Shown in pieces: positions 1 to 8,573 of a stretch of 64,000 nucleotides of DNA. Below the pieces are notes generated by a model that did not search any database, was not told where the DNA came from, and worked only from the letters and a program-made list of their open reading frames with translations. Within the stretch, counting starts at the first letter, position 1. Every line of letters starts with the position of its first letter. This stretch comes from Gp1-AA122 sp036378535 (GTDB lineage Bacteria; Acidobacteriota; Terriglobia; Terriglobales; Acidobacteriaceae), in NCBI GenBank assembly GCA_036378535.1, contig DASUWH010000075.1, positions 1 to 64,000 on the forward strand. Reading direction: 5' to 3'. The position numbers and the translations under genes were made by a program.

Positions 1-63
1 GCGGACATTCCTGTCCGCGAAGGCGTGTAGAAATTCCAAACCAACGCGGACAGGAATGTCCGC
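1..63. repeat. Paired short hairpins (GCGGACA-TTCC-TGTCCGC type)
   Basis: Bases 1-19 and 45-63 are exact reverse complements, and each copy is itself a hairpin: a 7-bp stem gcggaca/tgtccgc with a 4-base loop. A copy at 19883-19902 has the same layout with a G:C pair where this one has A:T, so the stem is kept while the sequence changes. The element lies just before the first gene and is the likely reason that gene's apparent upstream start at 56 is spurious. Confidence 0.75.
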
Positions 64-91
64 GCCACACACCATTTATAATTCCGCGCTT

Positions 92-880
92 ATGGATCTG
101 GGACTAAAAGGTCGCGTGGCAATCGTTGCTGCTTCCAGCCAGGGCTTAGGCAAAGCCACTGCGGAAGCTTTCGCCGCGGAGGGATGTCGTCTGGCCATGT
201 GTGCGCGCAACGCTCCCGCCCTGGACAAAGCCGCAAACCACATTCGCTCTCAACACGGCGTGGAGGTCTACTCGGAACCGTTCGATGTGACCGACGCGGC
301 AGCGGTGCACCGATTCGTGAATGCGGTAGTGCAGAGATTCGGCGGAGTGGATATTTGTGTCACCAATGCCGGGGGCCCTCCAGCGAAGGGCTTCCTGGCT
401 GCCACGATTGAAGACTGGAAGAGAGCCGTCGACGCCAATTTCCTCAGCGCCGTTTATTTCGCTAGGGAAGTAATCCCGCACATGCAGAAGAAACGCTGGG
501 GCCGGATCATTACCATTACTTCGATCACGACCAAGCAGCCGGTTCCTGATCTTGTGCTGTCCAATGCAGTCCGCACGGCCGTGATGGGATTGGTGCGCAG
601 CCTGGCGAATGAGTTCGGCAAAGATGGCATCCTGGTGAACAATGTGGGTCCCGGCTACACGGCGACCGACCGCCTGAAAGAACTCGCGAAAGCGCGGTCT
701 GCCAGTTCCGGAAAAGGGGAGAGCGAGATATTCGCCGGTTGGGCGGTGGATTCCTCGCTGGGGCGCATCGGCGAGCCTCGGGAGTTCGCCGACACGGTCG
801 TATGGCTGGCTTCCGAGCGTGCTTCCTACATTACCGGACAAACAATCCTGGTGGACGGCGGAGCTTACAAAGGTCTATAG
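92..880 (+). CDS. SDR family oxidoreductase with atypical catalytic residues
   Basis: A 262-residue short-chain dehydrogenase/reductase, the usual length for a classical SDR. It should be a soluble NAD(P)-dependent enzyme. The Rossmann motif is AASSQGLG (13-20) and the NAG motif is at 92-94. The C-terminal GQTILVDGG is typical of 3-oxoacyl-ACP-reductase-like proteins. The catalytic Ser144 is present, but the position 13 residues later, normally Tyr, is Ser157, and the usual Lys is Arg161. The LVLSN..R pattern looks like a coherent subfamily rather than random decay, so the protein may use different chemistry or only bind the nucleotide. I chose ATG 92 because the upstream start at 56 lies inside a palindromic repeat and adds 12 residues not expected in the family. 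The substrate cannot be told. Confidence 0.85.
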   Translation: MDLGLKGRVAIVAASSQGLGKATAEAFAAEGCRLAMCARNAPALDKAANHIRSQHGVEVYSEPFDVTDAAAVHRFVNAVVQRFGGVDICVTNAGGPPAKGFLAATIEDWKRAVDANFLSAVYFAREVIPHMQKKRWGRIITITSITTKQPVPDLVLSNAVRTAVMGLVRSLANEFGKDGILVNNVGPGYTATDRLKELAKARSASSGKGESEIFAGWAVDSSLGRIGEPREFADTVVWLASERASYITGQTILVDGGAYKGL

Positions 881-1156
881 ATCCCTTTACTAGATCGGCA
901 ACGCGCGCGTCGCCAATCCTTGTCAGCTATGCGGTTTTCTAGTAAGCTGTCCGGCAATCTTCCCCAACCCATCGGAATGTGTCCGCCGGGGAAGTCGTGT
1001 TTCAGAGTCCCGGGGCCATGCGCGTTACGATTTACATTTATAAATTCATAACCAGCACCCACGCTCTATACAGAAGTTCGCAGCGCAATCCTGTTTGCTT
1101 TCATTGTGACTGAGCATAGTGGCTCCCAGCGGTGGGAGTCCTTCATGGAGGAGTGT

Positions 1157-4100
1157 ATGGCGAAGTTCGCAAAACTTTCCGCGCTGATTAGCCTGGCAAT
1201 TCTGTTGAGTAGCGTTTATGTATTCGCCCAGGGCGGCGCTACGGGCGCAATTACCGGAACCGTCGTCGACCCCACTGGGGCTTATGTATCGAACGCCGAC
1301 ATCCGCATCGTGAATCAGGACACCGGCGCGATGGCCCGCAGCGTCAAAACCGACGCGAACGGTTCCTTTACCGCGCCCCTGCTGCCGGTCGGCACCTATA
1401 CCGTGACCGTCAGCAGCCCCGGCTTCTCCGACGCCAAGTTCGCCGGCATAGTCGTGCGCGTGACCGAGACCACACGCATGAGCGCAAGGGTTGCGCCCCT
1501 GAAGGTCATGGAAAAAGTAGAGGTGCAGGCCGAGGTGCAGTCGGTCGAAACCACTACCGCCACCACCGGACAGGCCATCGAATCGCAGACCATTCGCGAA
1601 TTGCCGCTGGCCACCCAGAACTTCGAGCAATTATTGACGCTTTCCACCGGCGCGCAGAGCGACCTCAATGCCTCCACACAGTTGGGCCGCGGGAATGTAC
1701 GCGTCATCGTGAACGGCCAGCGCGAAGACAATAACAATTACCTGATCGAGGGGATCAGCGTTACCGATTACAACGTCGCTCAGGCCACCAATATTCCACT
1801 GCCCAACCCCGACGTGATCCAGGAATTTAAAACTCAAACATCTCTCTACGATGCCAGCCAGGGCCGCAACAGCGGCGGCAACGTGAATGCCATCATGAAG
1901 TCCGGAACGAAGCAGTTCCACGGCGACGTCTACGAATTCCTCCGCAACGACGTTCTCAACGCCAATGACTACTTTCTGAACCGTGCCGGCGAGAAGCGCC
2001 CGCCGGTGAAGCAGAATATCTTTGGCGGCAGCTTCGGTGGCCCGATTGGCGGGGATGGTAAGCTCGGATTTTTCTTCGTGAACTACCAGGGAACCCGCCA
2101 GCGCAGCGGCTTGTCTCCGGGCACTTTGGTTAGCACCACGCTTCCGGTGATCCCGCAGCAGCGCGATGATGCCTCGCTTGAGGCGGCATTTGGCGTGACC
2201 AGCATTGACCCGGTCGTCCACAATCTGCTGAACTTCAAAAGCAATCAGTTCGGCGATTCGCCCGGCGGCTATCTCATCCCCAGCATCACCACCGGCCAGG
2301 TTGGCGGAACCGGGCAATTTATTGTCAGCAAGCCCGGAAAATACACCGACAACCAGTTCACCACCAACTGGGACAAGGAATTCCATAGCGGCAAAGACAA
2401 AATCTCTGCCCGCTTCTTCTTCTCCGATTCAGAGCAGTTGCTCCCCTTTGGCGCAGGCGGCTTGCAGGCATCTTTGGGCGGGACCCTGGGCACCAGCATC
2501 AGCCAGGGCGATTTAAACTTTCCGCTCGACCTGCCCGTTCATAATCGTCTGTTTACGCTCGACGAGACCCATCTTTTCTCCAACACCATCATCAACGACT
2601 TCCGCTTCGGCATCAACCACATCAACGACAGCCTCGACAATGTCGCGCCGGTCGGATCTTTGAATGGTGGCGCGCCCGGTCCACTCACAGCCCAGGTGTT
2701 GGGAATTGACCGCCCCATGAGCAATCTGACCTCGGATATTTACAAATTCACGCTGGCCAGCTTTCAGATCGGCCCCACGCCGTTTGCCGATCAGCACCAG
2801 AACCAGAACAATTATTCCTTCAACGACACGGTGAGTTGGGTGCGGGGGAATCATACGCTGCGATTCGGCGGCGAATACACCCGGGTGAATCTCGACAAGC
2901 TTTTCCCGCAGGTATTCAATGGGCAGCTATTCTTTGTGCCTACGGACACCGCCCCCTTATCAGATTTTCGAAATTTTCTGACAGGAACCGCCCAAGCTAG
3001 TTTCGGCGGCGGCGGCGTTTACAACCACAAATATCGCAACAACAATTACGGATTCTTCGCGCAGGATGATTGGAAGGTTCGCTCCAATCTGACGCTCAAT
3101 ATCGGACTGCGTACCGAAATCATGGGCGCCTTTTACGACAAGCTTTGCCACATCGGCAACTTTGATCTACTGGCGGGCAATAGCGGCCAGTATCCGTTCG
3201 TTTACGGGGGCTGCGCCAAGGGCCTCAACGTCACCGGCCTGAGCGGGAGCGGCAACGACACTACACTCAAGAACAATTACAGCACCACTCTTGGTCCGCG
3301 CGTGGGCTTTGCCTGGGATGTCTTCAACGACCATAAAACCAGTGTGCGTGGCGGCTTCGGTATGTACTACGTGCGCGAGGATGTCGGCAGCGTCGACCAG
3401 TTGTCATTCCAGGCTCCCTATCTGCCGATCGCGGGAGCTCCCGGCAACCCGGGTTGCCTGAGCGCCTTTTTCTCGCCAAACGCACCGGCTGGATGTGATC
3501 AGGTGGTGGGCACGAATCTGAACGCACTGCCCGCTGCTGGAGTCATCGCTCCGGGCTTCGTCCCCTGCCTGGGCGCGTTGCAAAGCTTTACCGGCGCCGA
3601 CACTACTACCTTCCCGAATTACGGCTGTGCGAGCGGCAGCCCAGGGCTCGTGCCCTCGCAGGATCTTTTCGTTCTTGCCGTGCCGCGTCATTTTGTCGTT
3701 CCTGCCACTCAATCCTGGAACCTGACCATCCAGCGCGATCTCGGCCGCAACTGGGTCTTCGAAATTGGCTATGTAGGGGATCACTCCATTCATCTACGTG
3801 AAACCAGCACCCCCGTGCAGGCGAAACTAGCGACCGCCGCCAACCCGATCTTCGTGACCGGAACTAACGGAGTCACCTACGCAATCACCGAGAGCACGGC
3901 TGCGAATGCCGTGGCGCGCTCCAATCTGCAAGGGGTAAATGGTTACGGCGGAATGCAGATTTTCGCCAACAACGCTTACTCTCATTACAACTCGCTGCAA
4001 ACCTCCATCACCCGTCGTTGGGGTGCTGGCTACTTCCAGGGCGCCTACACCTTCTCCAAAGCGCTGGACGCAACCTCGACGGGAAACACCGCCTTTAACA

Positions 4101-4783
4101 CCGCCTTCAACGACGAGTCCAACATCGCCAACTCTTATGGATTGTCGGATTTCGATCGCACCCACCGCCTGACCGTCAGCTACCGCTACGACTTGCCCTT
4201 TTTCGCTCACGCGACTGGCTGGTCGAATAAGCTGCTCGGCGACTGGGCGATCAGCGGCATCACCATTGCCCAATCCGGACAGCCGTTCTCGGTGCTTGAT
4301 TCCGGCGCCGGCTCGGCCTACATTGCCAATGGTCTTGCCTTTGCCACGCTGGGTGCGACCCTGGCTCCGGGCGCAACCGTCGGCTCAGCTTATACCTCCG
4401 GCAGCGTGCAGCATCGCCTCGATGGTTATCTCAACATCAACACCTTCACGGCCGCTCCCTTTGCCGATTCAACCCTTGCCGCGGCTTGTACCGCTGCGGG
4501 CTCAAATGCCGGGCCGGAGTGCACCAAGGGTTTCGGCGACCTTCGCCGCAATCTATACCGCGGGCCTTTTGAGCAAAACTGGGATTTCTCTTTGATCAAG
4601 AACTTCCGGATCACCGAACGGCAGGCGCTGCGCTTCCAGACGGATTTCTTCAATATCTGGAACCACGCCAACTTTGCCAATCCGGCTGCGACCGACATCG
4701 AGAATGCGGGCGCGTTTGCGAAGATCGTTTCGACTGTGGGCAATCCTCGCTTGATCCAGTTCTCGCTCCGTTATGCCTTCTGA
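1157..4783 (+). CDS. TonB-dependent receptor, Oar-like, with carboxypeptidase-regulatory domain
   Basis: A 1208-residue outer-membrane protein. It has a signal peptide (1-25, ending VYVFAQ), then a carboxypeptidase-regulatory-like beta-sandwich (about 30-105, GAITGTVVDPTGA), then a plug domain (about 115-260, with the RELPLATQNF and NNYLIEGI stretches), then a long beta-barrel ending in LRYAF with the terminal Phe typical of outer-membrane proteins. Acidobacteria carry many such large receptors, thought to import carbohydrate or protein breakdown products; the ligand is unknown here. A GTG start at 1106 and an ATG at 1145 are possible, but ATG 1157 has GGAGG five bases upstream and begins a clean signal peptide. 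It stands alone in its transcription unit. The 276 bases upstream hold no recognisable gene. Confidence 0.9.
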   Translation: MAKFAKLSALISLAILLSSVYVFAQGGATGAITGTVVDPTGAYVSNADIRIVNQDTGAMARSVKTDANGSFTAPLLPVGTYTVTVSSPGFSDAKFAGIVVRVTETTRMSARVAPLKVMEKVEVQAEVQSVETTTATTGQAIESQTIRELPLATQNFEQLLTLSTGAQSDLNASTQLGRGNVRVIVNGQREDNNNYLIEGISVTDYNVAQATNIPLPNPDVIQEFKTQTSLYDASQGRNSGGNVNAIMKSGTKQFHGDVYEFLRNDVLNANDYFLNRAGEKRPPVKQNIFGGSFGGPIGGDGKLGFFFVNYQGTRQRSGLSPGTLVSTTLPVIPQQRDDASLEAAFGVTSIDPVVHNLLNFKSNQFGDSPGGYLIPSITTGQVGGTGQFIVSKPGKYTDNQFTTNWDKEFHSGKDKISARFFFSDSEQLLPFGAGGLQASLGGTLGTSISQGDLNFPLDLPVHNRLFTLDETHLFSNTIINDFRFGINHINDSLDNVAPVGSLNGGAPGPLTAQVLGIDRPMSNLTSDIYKFTLASFQIGPTPFADQHQNQNNYSFNDTVSWVRGNHTLRFGGEYTRVNLDKLFPQVFNGQLFFVPTDTAPLSDFRNFLTGTAQASFGGGGVYNHKYRNNNYGFFAQDDWKVRSNLTLNIGLRTEIMGAFYDKLCHIGNFDLLAGNSGQYPFVYGGCAKGLNVTGLSGSGNDTTLKNNYSTTLGPRVGFAWDVFNDHKTSVRGGFGMYYVREDVGSVDQLSFQAPYLPIAGAPGNPGCLSAFFSPNAPAGCDQVVGTNLNALPAAGVIAPGFVPCLGALQSFTGADTTTFPNYGCASGSPGLVPSQDLFVLAVPRHFVVPATQSWNLTIQRDLGRNWVFEIGYVGDHSIHLRETSTPVQAKLATAANPIFVTGTNGVTYAITESTAANAVARSNLQGVNGYGGMQIFANNAYSHYNSLQTSITRRWGAGYFQGAYTFSKALDATSTGNTAFNTAFNDESNIANSYGLSDFDRTHRLTVSYRYDLPFFAHATGWSNKLLGDWAISGITIAQSGQPFSVLDSGAGSAYIANGLAFATLGATLAPGATVGSAYTSGSVQHRLDGYLNINTFTAAPFADSTLAAACTAAGSNAGPECTKGFGDLRRNLYRGPFEQNWDFSLIKNFRITERQALRFQTDFFNIWNHANFANPAATDIENAGAFAKIVSTVGNPRLIQFSLRYAF

Positions 4784-4813
4784 CGCGAGCGCTGGTGACG
4801 ATAACCTGCGTAG

Positions 4814-4834
4814 GGACGGCCGCTTCGGCCGTCC
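4814..4834. repeat. Hairpin repeat (ggacggccg/cggccgtcc)
   Basis: A perfect 9-bp stem with a 3-base loop lies between the TonB receptor and the CMD-like gene. An almost identical copy, with loop cct instead of ctt, is at 33264-33284, and a related one is at 25991-26012. It lacks a U-tract, so it is better read as a dispersed palindrome than as an intrinsic terminator. Confidence 0.7.
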
Positions 4835-4855
4835 ACCCAGGCCAAGCGAGGTAGA

Positions 4856-5437
4856 GTGACCGAAAGGTCTCCAACTCGGAGCCTGGCCCGGCAAGGCCGC
4901 ATCCCCATGCTGGAGCGGGACCAGGTCGCACCGGAAGTCGCTGCCATGTACGACGCCCTGCTGGCCCAGCGCGGCGTCGTTCCCAATATGTTCAAAACCA
5001 TCGCGCACATTCCGGCGATGGCTCAGGGTTTTGCAACCTTTCTGAAGCCGATTGTCGGCGATGGCGCTTTGCCGGGTTGGTACAAGGAACTGATCGCGGT
5101 GCGCGTATGTCATCTGCACGATTTCCAATATGGCATCACAGCGCATTCCTTGTCGGCCCAGCAAAAGGGAGCTTCCCCCGAACAGATTCAGGCAGTGAGA
5201 GACTTCGAGCGCGGTCCCTTCACCGACGCCGAGAAACTCGGATTCCGCTTTGCCGACCGCCTGCACCGCTCAGCCGCCGAGATCGACGACCAGTTTTACG
5301 GCACCGTGCAGAGCGTGTATAACAATCTCCAGATTCTCGAATTGACGGCGGTTGCCGCCGCCTTCGAGTTCTTTCCGCGTTTCGTGGACGGATTGCGAAT
5401 TCCAGCCACTCCGCCGCCGAAGCGCCCTGACTTATGA
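4856..5437 (+). CDS. Carboxymuconolactone decarboxylase (CMD/AhpD-fold) family protein without CxxC
   Basis: A 193-residue all-helical CMD/AhpD-fold protein, close to the length of peroxidase-related CMD proteins. The conserved opening RIPMLERDQVAPEVAAMYD and the ELIAVRVCHLHDF...AHS stretch place it in the family. Redox-active AhpD members carry CxxCxxxH before this His; here both cysteine positions are Phe and Gly, so alkylhydroperoxidase activity by thiol chemistry is unlikely. GTG 4856 is preferred over ATG 4907 because the family's conserved RIP segment lies upstream of the ATG. The stop codon overlaps the aminotransferase start (ATGA), so the two are probably co-translated. The substrate is unknown. 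Confidence 0.75.
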   Translation: MTERSPTRSLARQGRIPMLERDQVAPEVAAMYDALLAQRGVVPNMFKTIAHIPAMAQGFATFLKPIVGDGALPGWYKELIAVRVCHLHDFQYGITAHSLSAQQKGASPEQIQAVRDFERGPFTDAEKLGFRFADRLHRSAAEIDDQFYGTVQSVYNNLQILELTAVAAAFEFFPRFVDGLRIPATPPPKRPDL

Positions 5438-6621
5438 GACCCCTGGCTTCCCGCATCTCCGTCATGAGCGGCGAAGGCGCGCTGTCGGTTTTCGCGCACG
5501 CCAAAGAACTGGAGCGCCAAGGCCGCTCCATCATTCACCTCGAACTGGGTGAGCCCGATTTTCATCCCGCTTCCACTGTCATCGAAGCTGCCAAAGAAGC
5601 TCTCGACCAGGGCAGGGATCGCTACTGCAACGTGCGCGGTGTGCCCGCACTGCGCGAGGAGATCGCGGACTACCTTCGCCGCACGCGCAACGTTTCCGTA
5701 TCGCCGGACAATGTGGTCATCGCTCCCGGATGCAAGCTGGCGCTATTCATGGCCATGATGGCCCTGCTCGAGCCAGGAGACGAGGTGCTCTACCCCGATC
5801 CCGGCTTTCCCGGCTATGCCTCAATTGCCCTGGGGTTGGGGGGCACGCCGGTGCCGTTCTCGCTGAGTGAGAAGAACCGGCTGCAGCCGGATCCTGATGA
5901 AGTTGCCGCGAAGATCACGCCGCGCACCAAGATTCTGATCACGAATTCGCCCGGCAATCCCACGGGCACCGTGTACACCGATGAAGTCCAGCGCCGCCTG
6001 GCCGAGTTGGCGGTAAAACATGATCTGCTGGTGCTGTCCGACGAAATTTATGCCCGCATCATTTTCGGGGGCGAGTACATGTCCATGCTGCGCTATCCGG
6101 GCATGGAAGAGCGCACCCTGATCATTGATGGCTTCTCGAAAAGCTTCGCCATGACCGGTTGGCGGCTCGGCTACACCGTCGCGCCTTCTTATATCGTCCC
6201 CGCACTGGATATGTTGACCGTGAACAGCTACACCTGCACGGCGGAATTCACGCAGTACGCGGCCATTGAGGCTATGCGCGACCGGGAAGGCGCAACCCCG
6301 CGCATGGTAGGTGAGTTCGCCAGGCGAAGGGAGCAGGTCGTTCGTGATCTCAACCGGGTGCCGGGATTTCGTTGCCAGGGGCCTGAAGGGGCGTTTTACG
6401 CGTGGGTCAACATTCATGACACCGGCATGAGCGCGGAACAGATCTGCGAGATCATGCTGGAAGAAGCGGGCGTTGCCGGCATTCCCGGGGCTGCTTTTGG
6501 CGATGAAGGCAAAGATTACGTCCGTTTCTCGTTCGCGTCGTCCATGGCGACCTTGAAGGAAGCAGTCGAGCGCATCATGAAGGTCTCGACCGCTTGGCAG
6601 GGTACGCCGGCAGGAAGATAG
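5434..6621 (+). CDS. PLP-dependent aminotransferase, class I/II (aspartate aminotransferase-like)
   Basis: A 395-residue fold-type I aminotransferase. Visible motifs are SPGNPTGTVY (172-181), the PLP-contacting LSDEIYARI around Asp203 and Tyr206, and the Schiff-base lysine Lys236 in DGFSKSFAMTGWRLGY. The C-terminal YVRFSFASS carries the usual carboxylate-binding Arg. These features fit cytosolic aminotransferases of the aspartate/aromatic group; the amino donor cannot be read from sequence. It begins inside the stop codon of the CMD-like gene, indicating translational coupling. Whether the downstream amidohydrolase belongs to the same unit is doubtful because a palindromic repeat lies between them. 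Confidence 0.85.
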   Translation: MRPLASRISVMSGEGALSVFAHAKELERQGRSIIHLELGEPDFHPASTVIEAAKEALDQGRDRYCNVRGVPALREEIADYLRRTRNVSVSPDNVVIAPGCKLALFMAMMALLEPGDEVLYPDPGFPGYASIALGLGGTPVPFSLSEKNRLQPDPDEVAAKITPRTKILITNSPGNPTGTVYTDEVQRRLAELAVKHDLLVLSDEIYARIIFGGEYMSMLRYPGMEERTLIIDGFSKSFAMTGWRLGYTVAPSYIVPALDMLTVNSYTCTAEFTQYAAIEAMRDREGATPRMVGEFARRREQVVRDLNRVPGFRCQGPEGAFYAWVNIHDTGMSAEQICEIMLEEAGVAGIPGAAFGDEGKDYVRFSFASSMATLKEAVERIMKVSTAWQGTPAGR

Positions 6622-6637
6622 AAGAAAAGAACGTCCA

Positions 6638-6693
6638 CCACAGAGACACAGAGGACAAAGAGAGGTTTTCTCTGTGCCTCTGTGTCTCTGGGG
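6638..6693. repeat. Inverted repeat, 'ccacagagacacagagg' family
   Basis: Left arm 6638-6654 and right arm 6677-6693 pair at 15 of 17 positions, with further weak pairing inside. It sits in the gap between the aminotransferase and the amidohydrolase. Elements with this wording are, to my recollection, widespread between genes in acidobacterial genomes. A looser, single-armed relative may be present at about 46820-46850. Confidence 0.6.
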
Positions 6694-6721
6694 TAGGTGT
6701 TGCGTTTCGGGGAGAATGGCA

Positions 6722-8056
6722 ATGCGATTTGTAATCCGCGGGATTCTCGTTGGCTCGGCACTCCTGATACCAGTCTCCGCTTTCGGTCAGGCGCAGCCAT
6801 ATCCAAAACCCGATCTCCAACAGACCTATACGCGTCTGCTCGGGCAGATCGAGAAGATTCCGATATTCGATCATCATGCCCATCCCGGATTCGCCGAGGA
6901 TGCGGACGTCGACGCTATGGCCGCACCCCCGGGAAGTTCCGCCTTGCGCGAGCGTGACTCCAATCCCGAACTGGTGGCCGCGGCCAAAGCGCTCTTTGCA
7001 TATCCCTATACCGATCTTTCGCCCGAGCACTCCAAGTGGCTGGTGCAGAAGAAGGCGGAGTTGAAGAAGCAGTATCCCGGTCCAGCCTACTTCGACATGA
7101 TTCTTGACAAGCTGCACATGGAGCAGTCGGTCGCCAATCGCGCCATGATGGCCGATTACCTCGACCCTAAGCGCTTCGTGTGGGTCTTTTTTGCCGATTC
7201 GTTCATGTGGCCCTTCGATAACAGCCAGATGCGCGCCCGTAACGGCGACCAGGAGGTCTACATTCCGCTGCAGGAAAAAATGCTCCACCGCTGGATGCAG
7301 CAGGAGAATGTCTCCAAGTTGCCTGCCGGCTTCGGCGACTATCTTTCGTTCGTCAGCCGAACGTTAGAAGATAACCAGAAGAAGGGCGGGATCGCGATGA
7401 AGTTCGAGGTGGCATATTTCCGTACCACTAAGTTTGGCGATCCCAGTCGTGAGCAGGCCGAAGCCCTATACCAGAAGTATGCGGCCGGCGGGGTGCCCAG
7501 CGCAGAGGAGTACAAAACTTTTCAGGATTTCATCTTCCGTTATCTGGTCCGGGAAGGCGGACGTCTGCATTTACCGGTACATATCCATTCGGCGGTCGGC
7601 ATCGGTGATTACTTTAGCCTCAGCGAAAGCGGCATCATGAACCTCGAAAACATTTTGCGTGACCCGCGCTACTCGGGCACGACGTTCGTGATGATTCACG
7701 GCGGTTATCCCTTCGAGCGGGAGGCTATCTGGCTGGCGGCGCGCAAAAACGTATACATGGATTCTTCTTATCAGGAACTAGCCATGTATCCATCCACTTT
7801 CAAGAACTCGCTGAAACAGTGGCTGGAAACTTTCCCCGATAAGATCACCTTCGGCACCGACTGTTTCCCGTACAATGAAGTGCTCGGCGCCGAAGAAAGT
7901 TACTGGCTGGGAGTGCAATCGGGCCGTGAAGCCCTGGCGGCGGCTCTTGCGGAAATGGTTTCCGAAAATGAAATCAGCGAAGCCAAGGCCCTGGAAATGG
8001 CGAAAGCATATTTGCACGACACGGCGGTAAGTCTCTATCCCGGGAAGGTTCACTGA
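6722..8056 (+). CDS. Secreted amidohydrolase family 2 protein
   Basis: A 444-residue metal-dependent hydrolase of the amidohydrolase superfamily, probably exported: residues 1-23 are a signal peptide (MRFVIRGILVGSALL..., cleavage near AFGQA). The metal-binding HxH is in FDHHAHPGF. Later ligand candidates are LPVHIHSAVG, VMIHGGYPF and the Asp of ITFGTDCFP, in the normal order. I prefer ATG 6722, seven bases after GGGGAG, over ATG 6716, which abuts it. The cupin gene follows after one base, so the two are likely one operon. The substrate is unknown; related proteins act on cyclic amides, lactones or decarboxylate aromatics. Confidence 0.8.
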   Translation: MRFVIRGILVGSALLIPVSAFGQAQPYPKPDLQQTYTRLLGQIEKIPIFDHHAHPGFAEDADVDAMAAPPGSSALRERDSNPELVAAAKALFAYPYTDLSPEHSKWLVQKKAELKKQYPGPAYFDMILDKLHMEQSVANRAMMADYLDPKRFVWVFFADSFMWPFDNSQMRARNGDQEVYIPLQEKMLHRWMQQENVSKLPAGFGDYLSFVSRTLEDNQKKGGIAMKFEVAYFRTTKFGDPSREQAEALYQKYAAGGVPSAEEYKTFQDFIFRYLVREGGRLHLPVHIHSAVGIGDYFSLSESGIMNLENILRDPRYSGTTFVMIHGGYPFEREAIWLAARKNVYMDSSYQELAMYPSTFKNSLKQWLETFPDKITFGTDCFPYNEVLGAEESYWLGVQSGREALAAALAEMVSENEISEAKALEMAKAYLHDTAVSLYPGKVH

Positions 8057-8057
8057 A

Positions 8058-8537
8058 ATGGCAACGCTAAAGACGGCGAGGCGAGCTAAATCGGCTGCCA
8101 AGAAAAAGGCAAGGAAGGTTCCAGTCGCGCGGGCTGGCGAGAGCAGCATCTTCCGGCAACGAGGAGTGCCGGCGCGCCGTGCGAAAGCTGAACTGCGGCA
8201 TATTCCGTGGAATTCTGTTGAACTCGAGCAGTTGAACCCCTTGCTGCAACGCCAGTTCGTGGTCGGCCGCGACATCATGGTGGCGCGTGTCCTGATGAAA
8301 AAGGGCTGCATCGTTCCCGAGCACCGGCATATTAACGAGCAGGTTACGTACATCCTCGATGGCGCGCTGAAGTTCTGGATTGACGGCAAAGAGATCGTGG
8401 TCAACGCTGGTGAAGTTCTCACGATCCCGTCGAACATGCCGCACAAAGCCGAGGCTCTGGCGGATACCGTCGATCTCGACGTCTTCACGCCTCCCCGCCG
8501 CGACTGGATGGAGAAGGACGATAGATATTTGCGATAG
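8058..8537 (+). CDS. Cupin domain protein with basic N-terminal tail
   Basis: A 159-residue single-domain cupin. The first 45 residues are rich in Lys, Arg and Ala and probably disordered. The core is at about 50-150, with the metal-binding motif EHRHINEQ (His89, His91, Glu94) and the second-motif His129 in PSNMPHK. Cupins of this size are dioxygenases, isomerases or small-molecule sensors; nothing here decides which. It starts one base after the amidohydrolase stop, so it is probably co-expressed and may act on the same pathway. A 36-base gap separates it from thrC. Confidence 0.75.
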   Translation: MATLKTARRAKSAAKKKARKVPVARAGESSIFRQRGVPARRAKAELRHIPWNSVELEQLNPLLQRQFVVGRDIMVARVLMKKGCIVPEHRHINEQVTYILDGALKFWIDGKEIVVNAGEVLTIPSNMPHKAEALADTVDLDVFTPPRRDWMEKDDRYLR

Positions 8538-8573
8538 GCTCGCGCCTAGCCATTTTTCGGACCCGAACAGCCC

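Noticed and set aside
8538..8573. Riboswitch or attenuator before thrC
   Set aside because: The gap is only 36 bases and contains no leader peptide or terminator structure.
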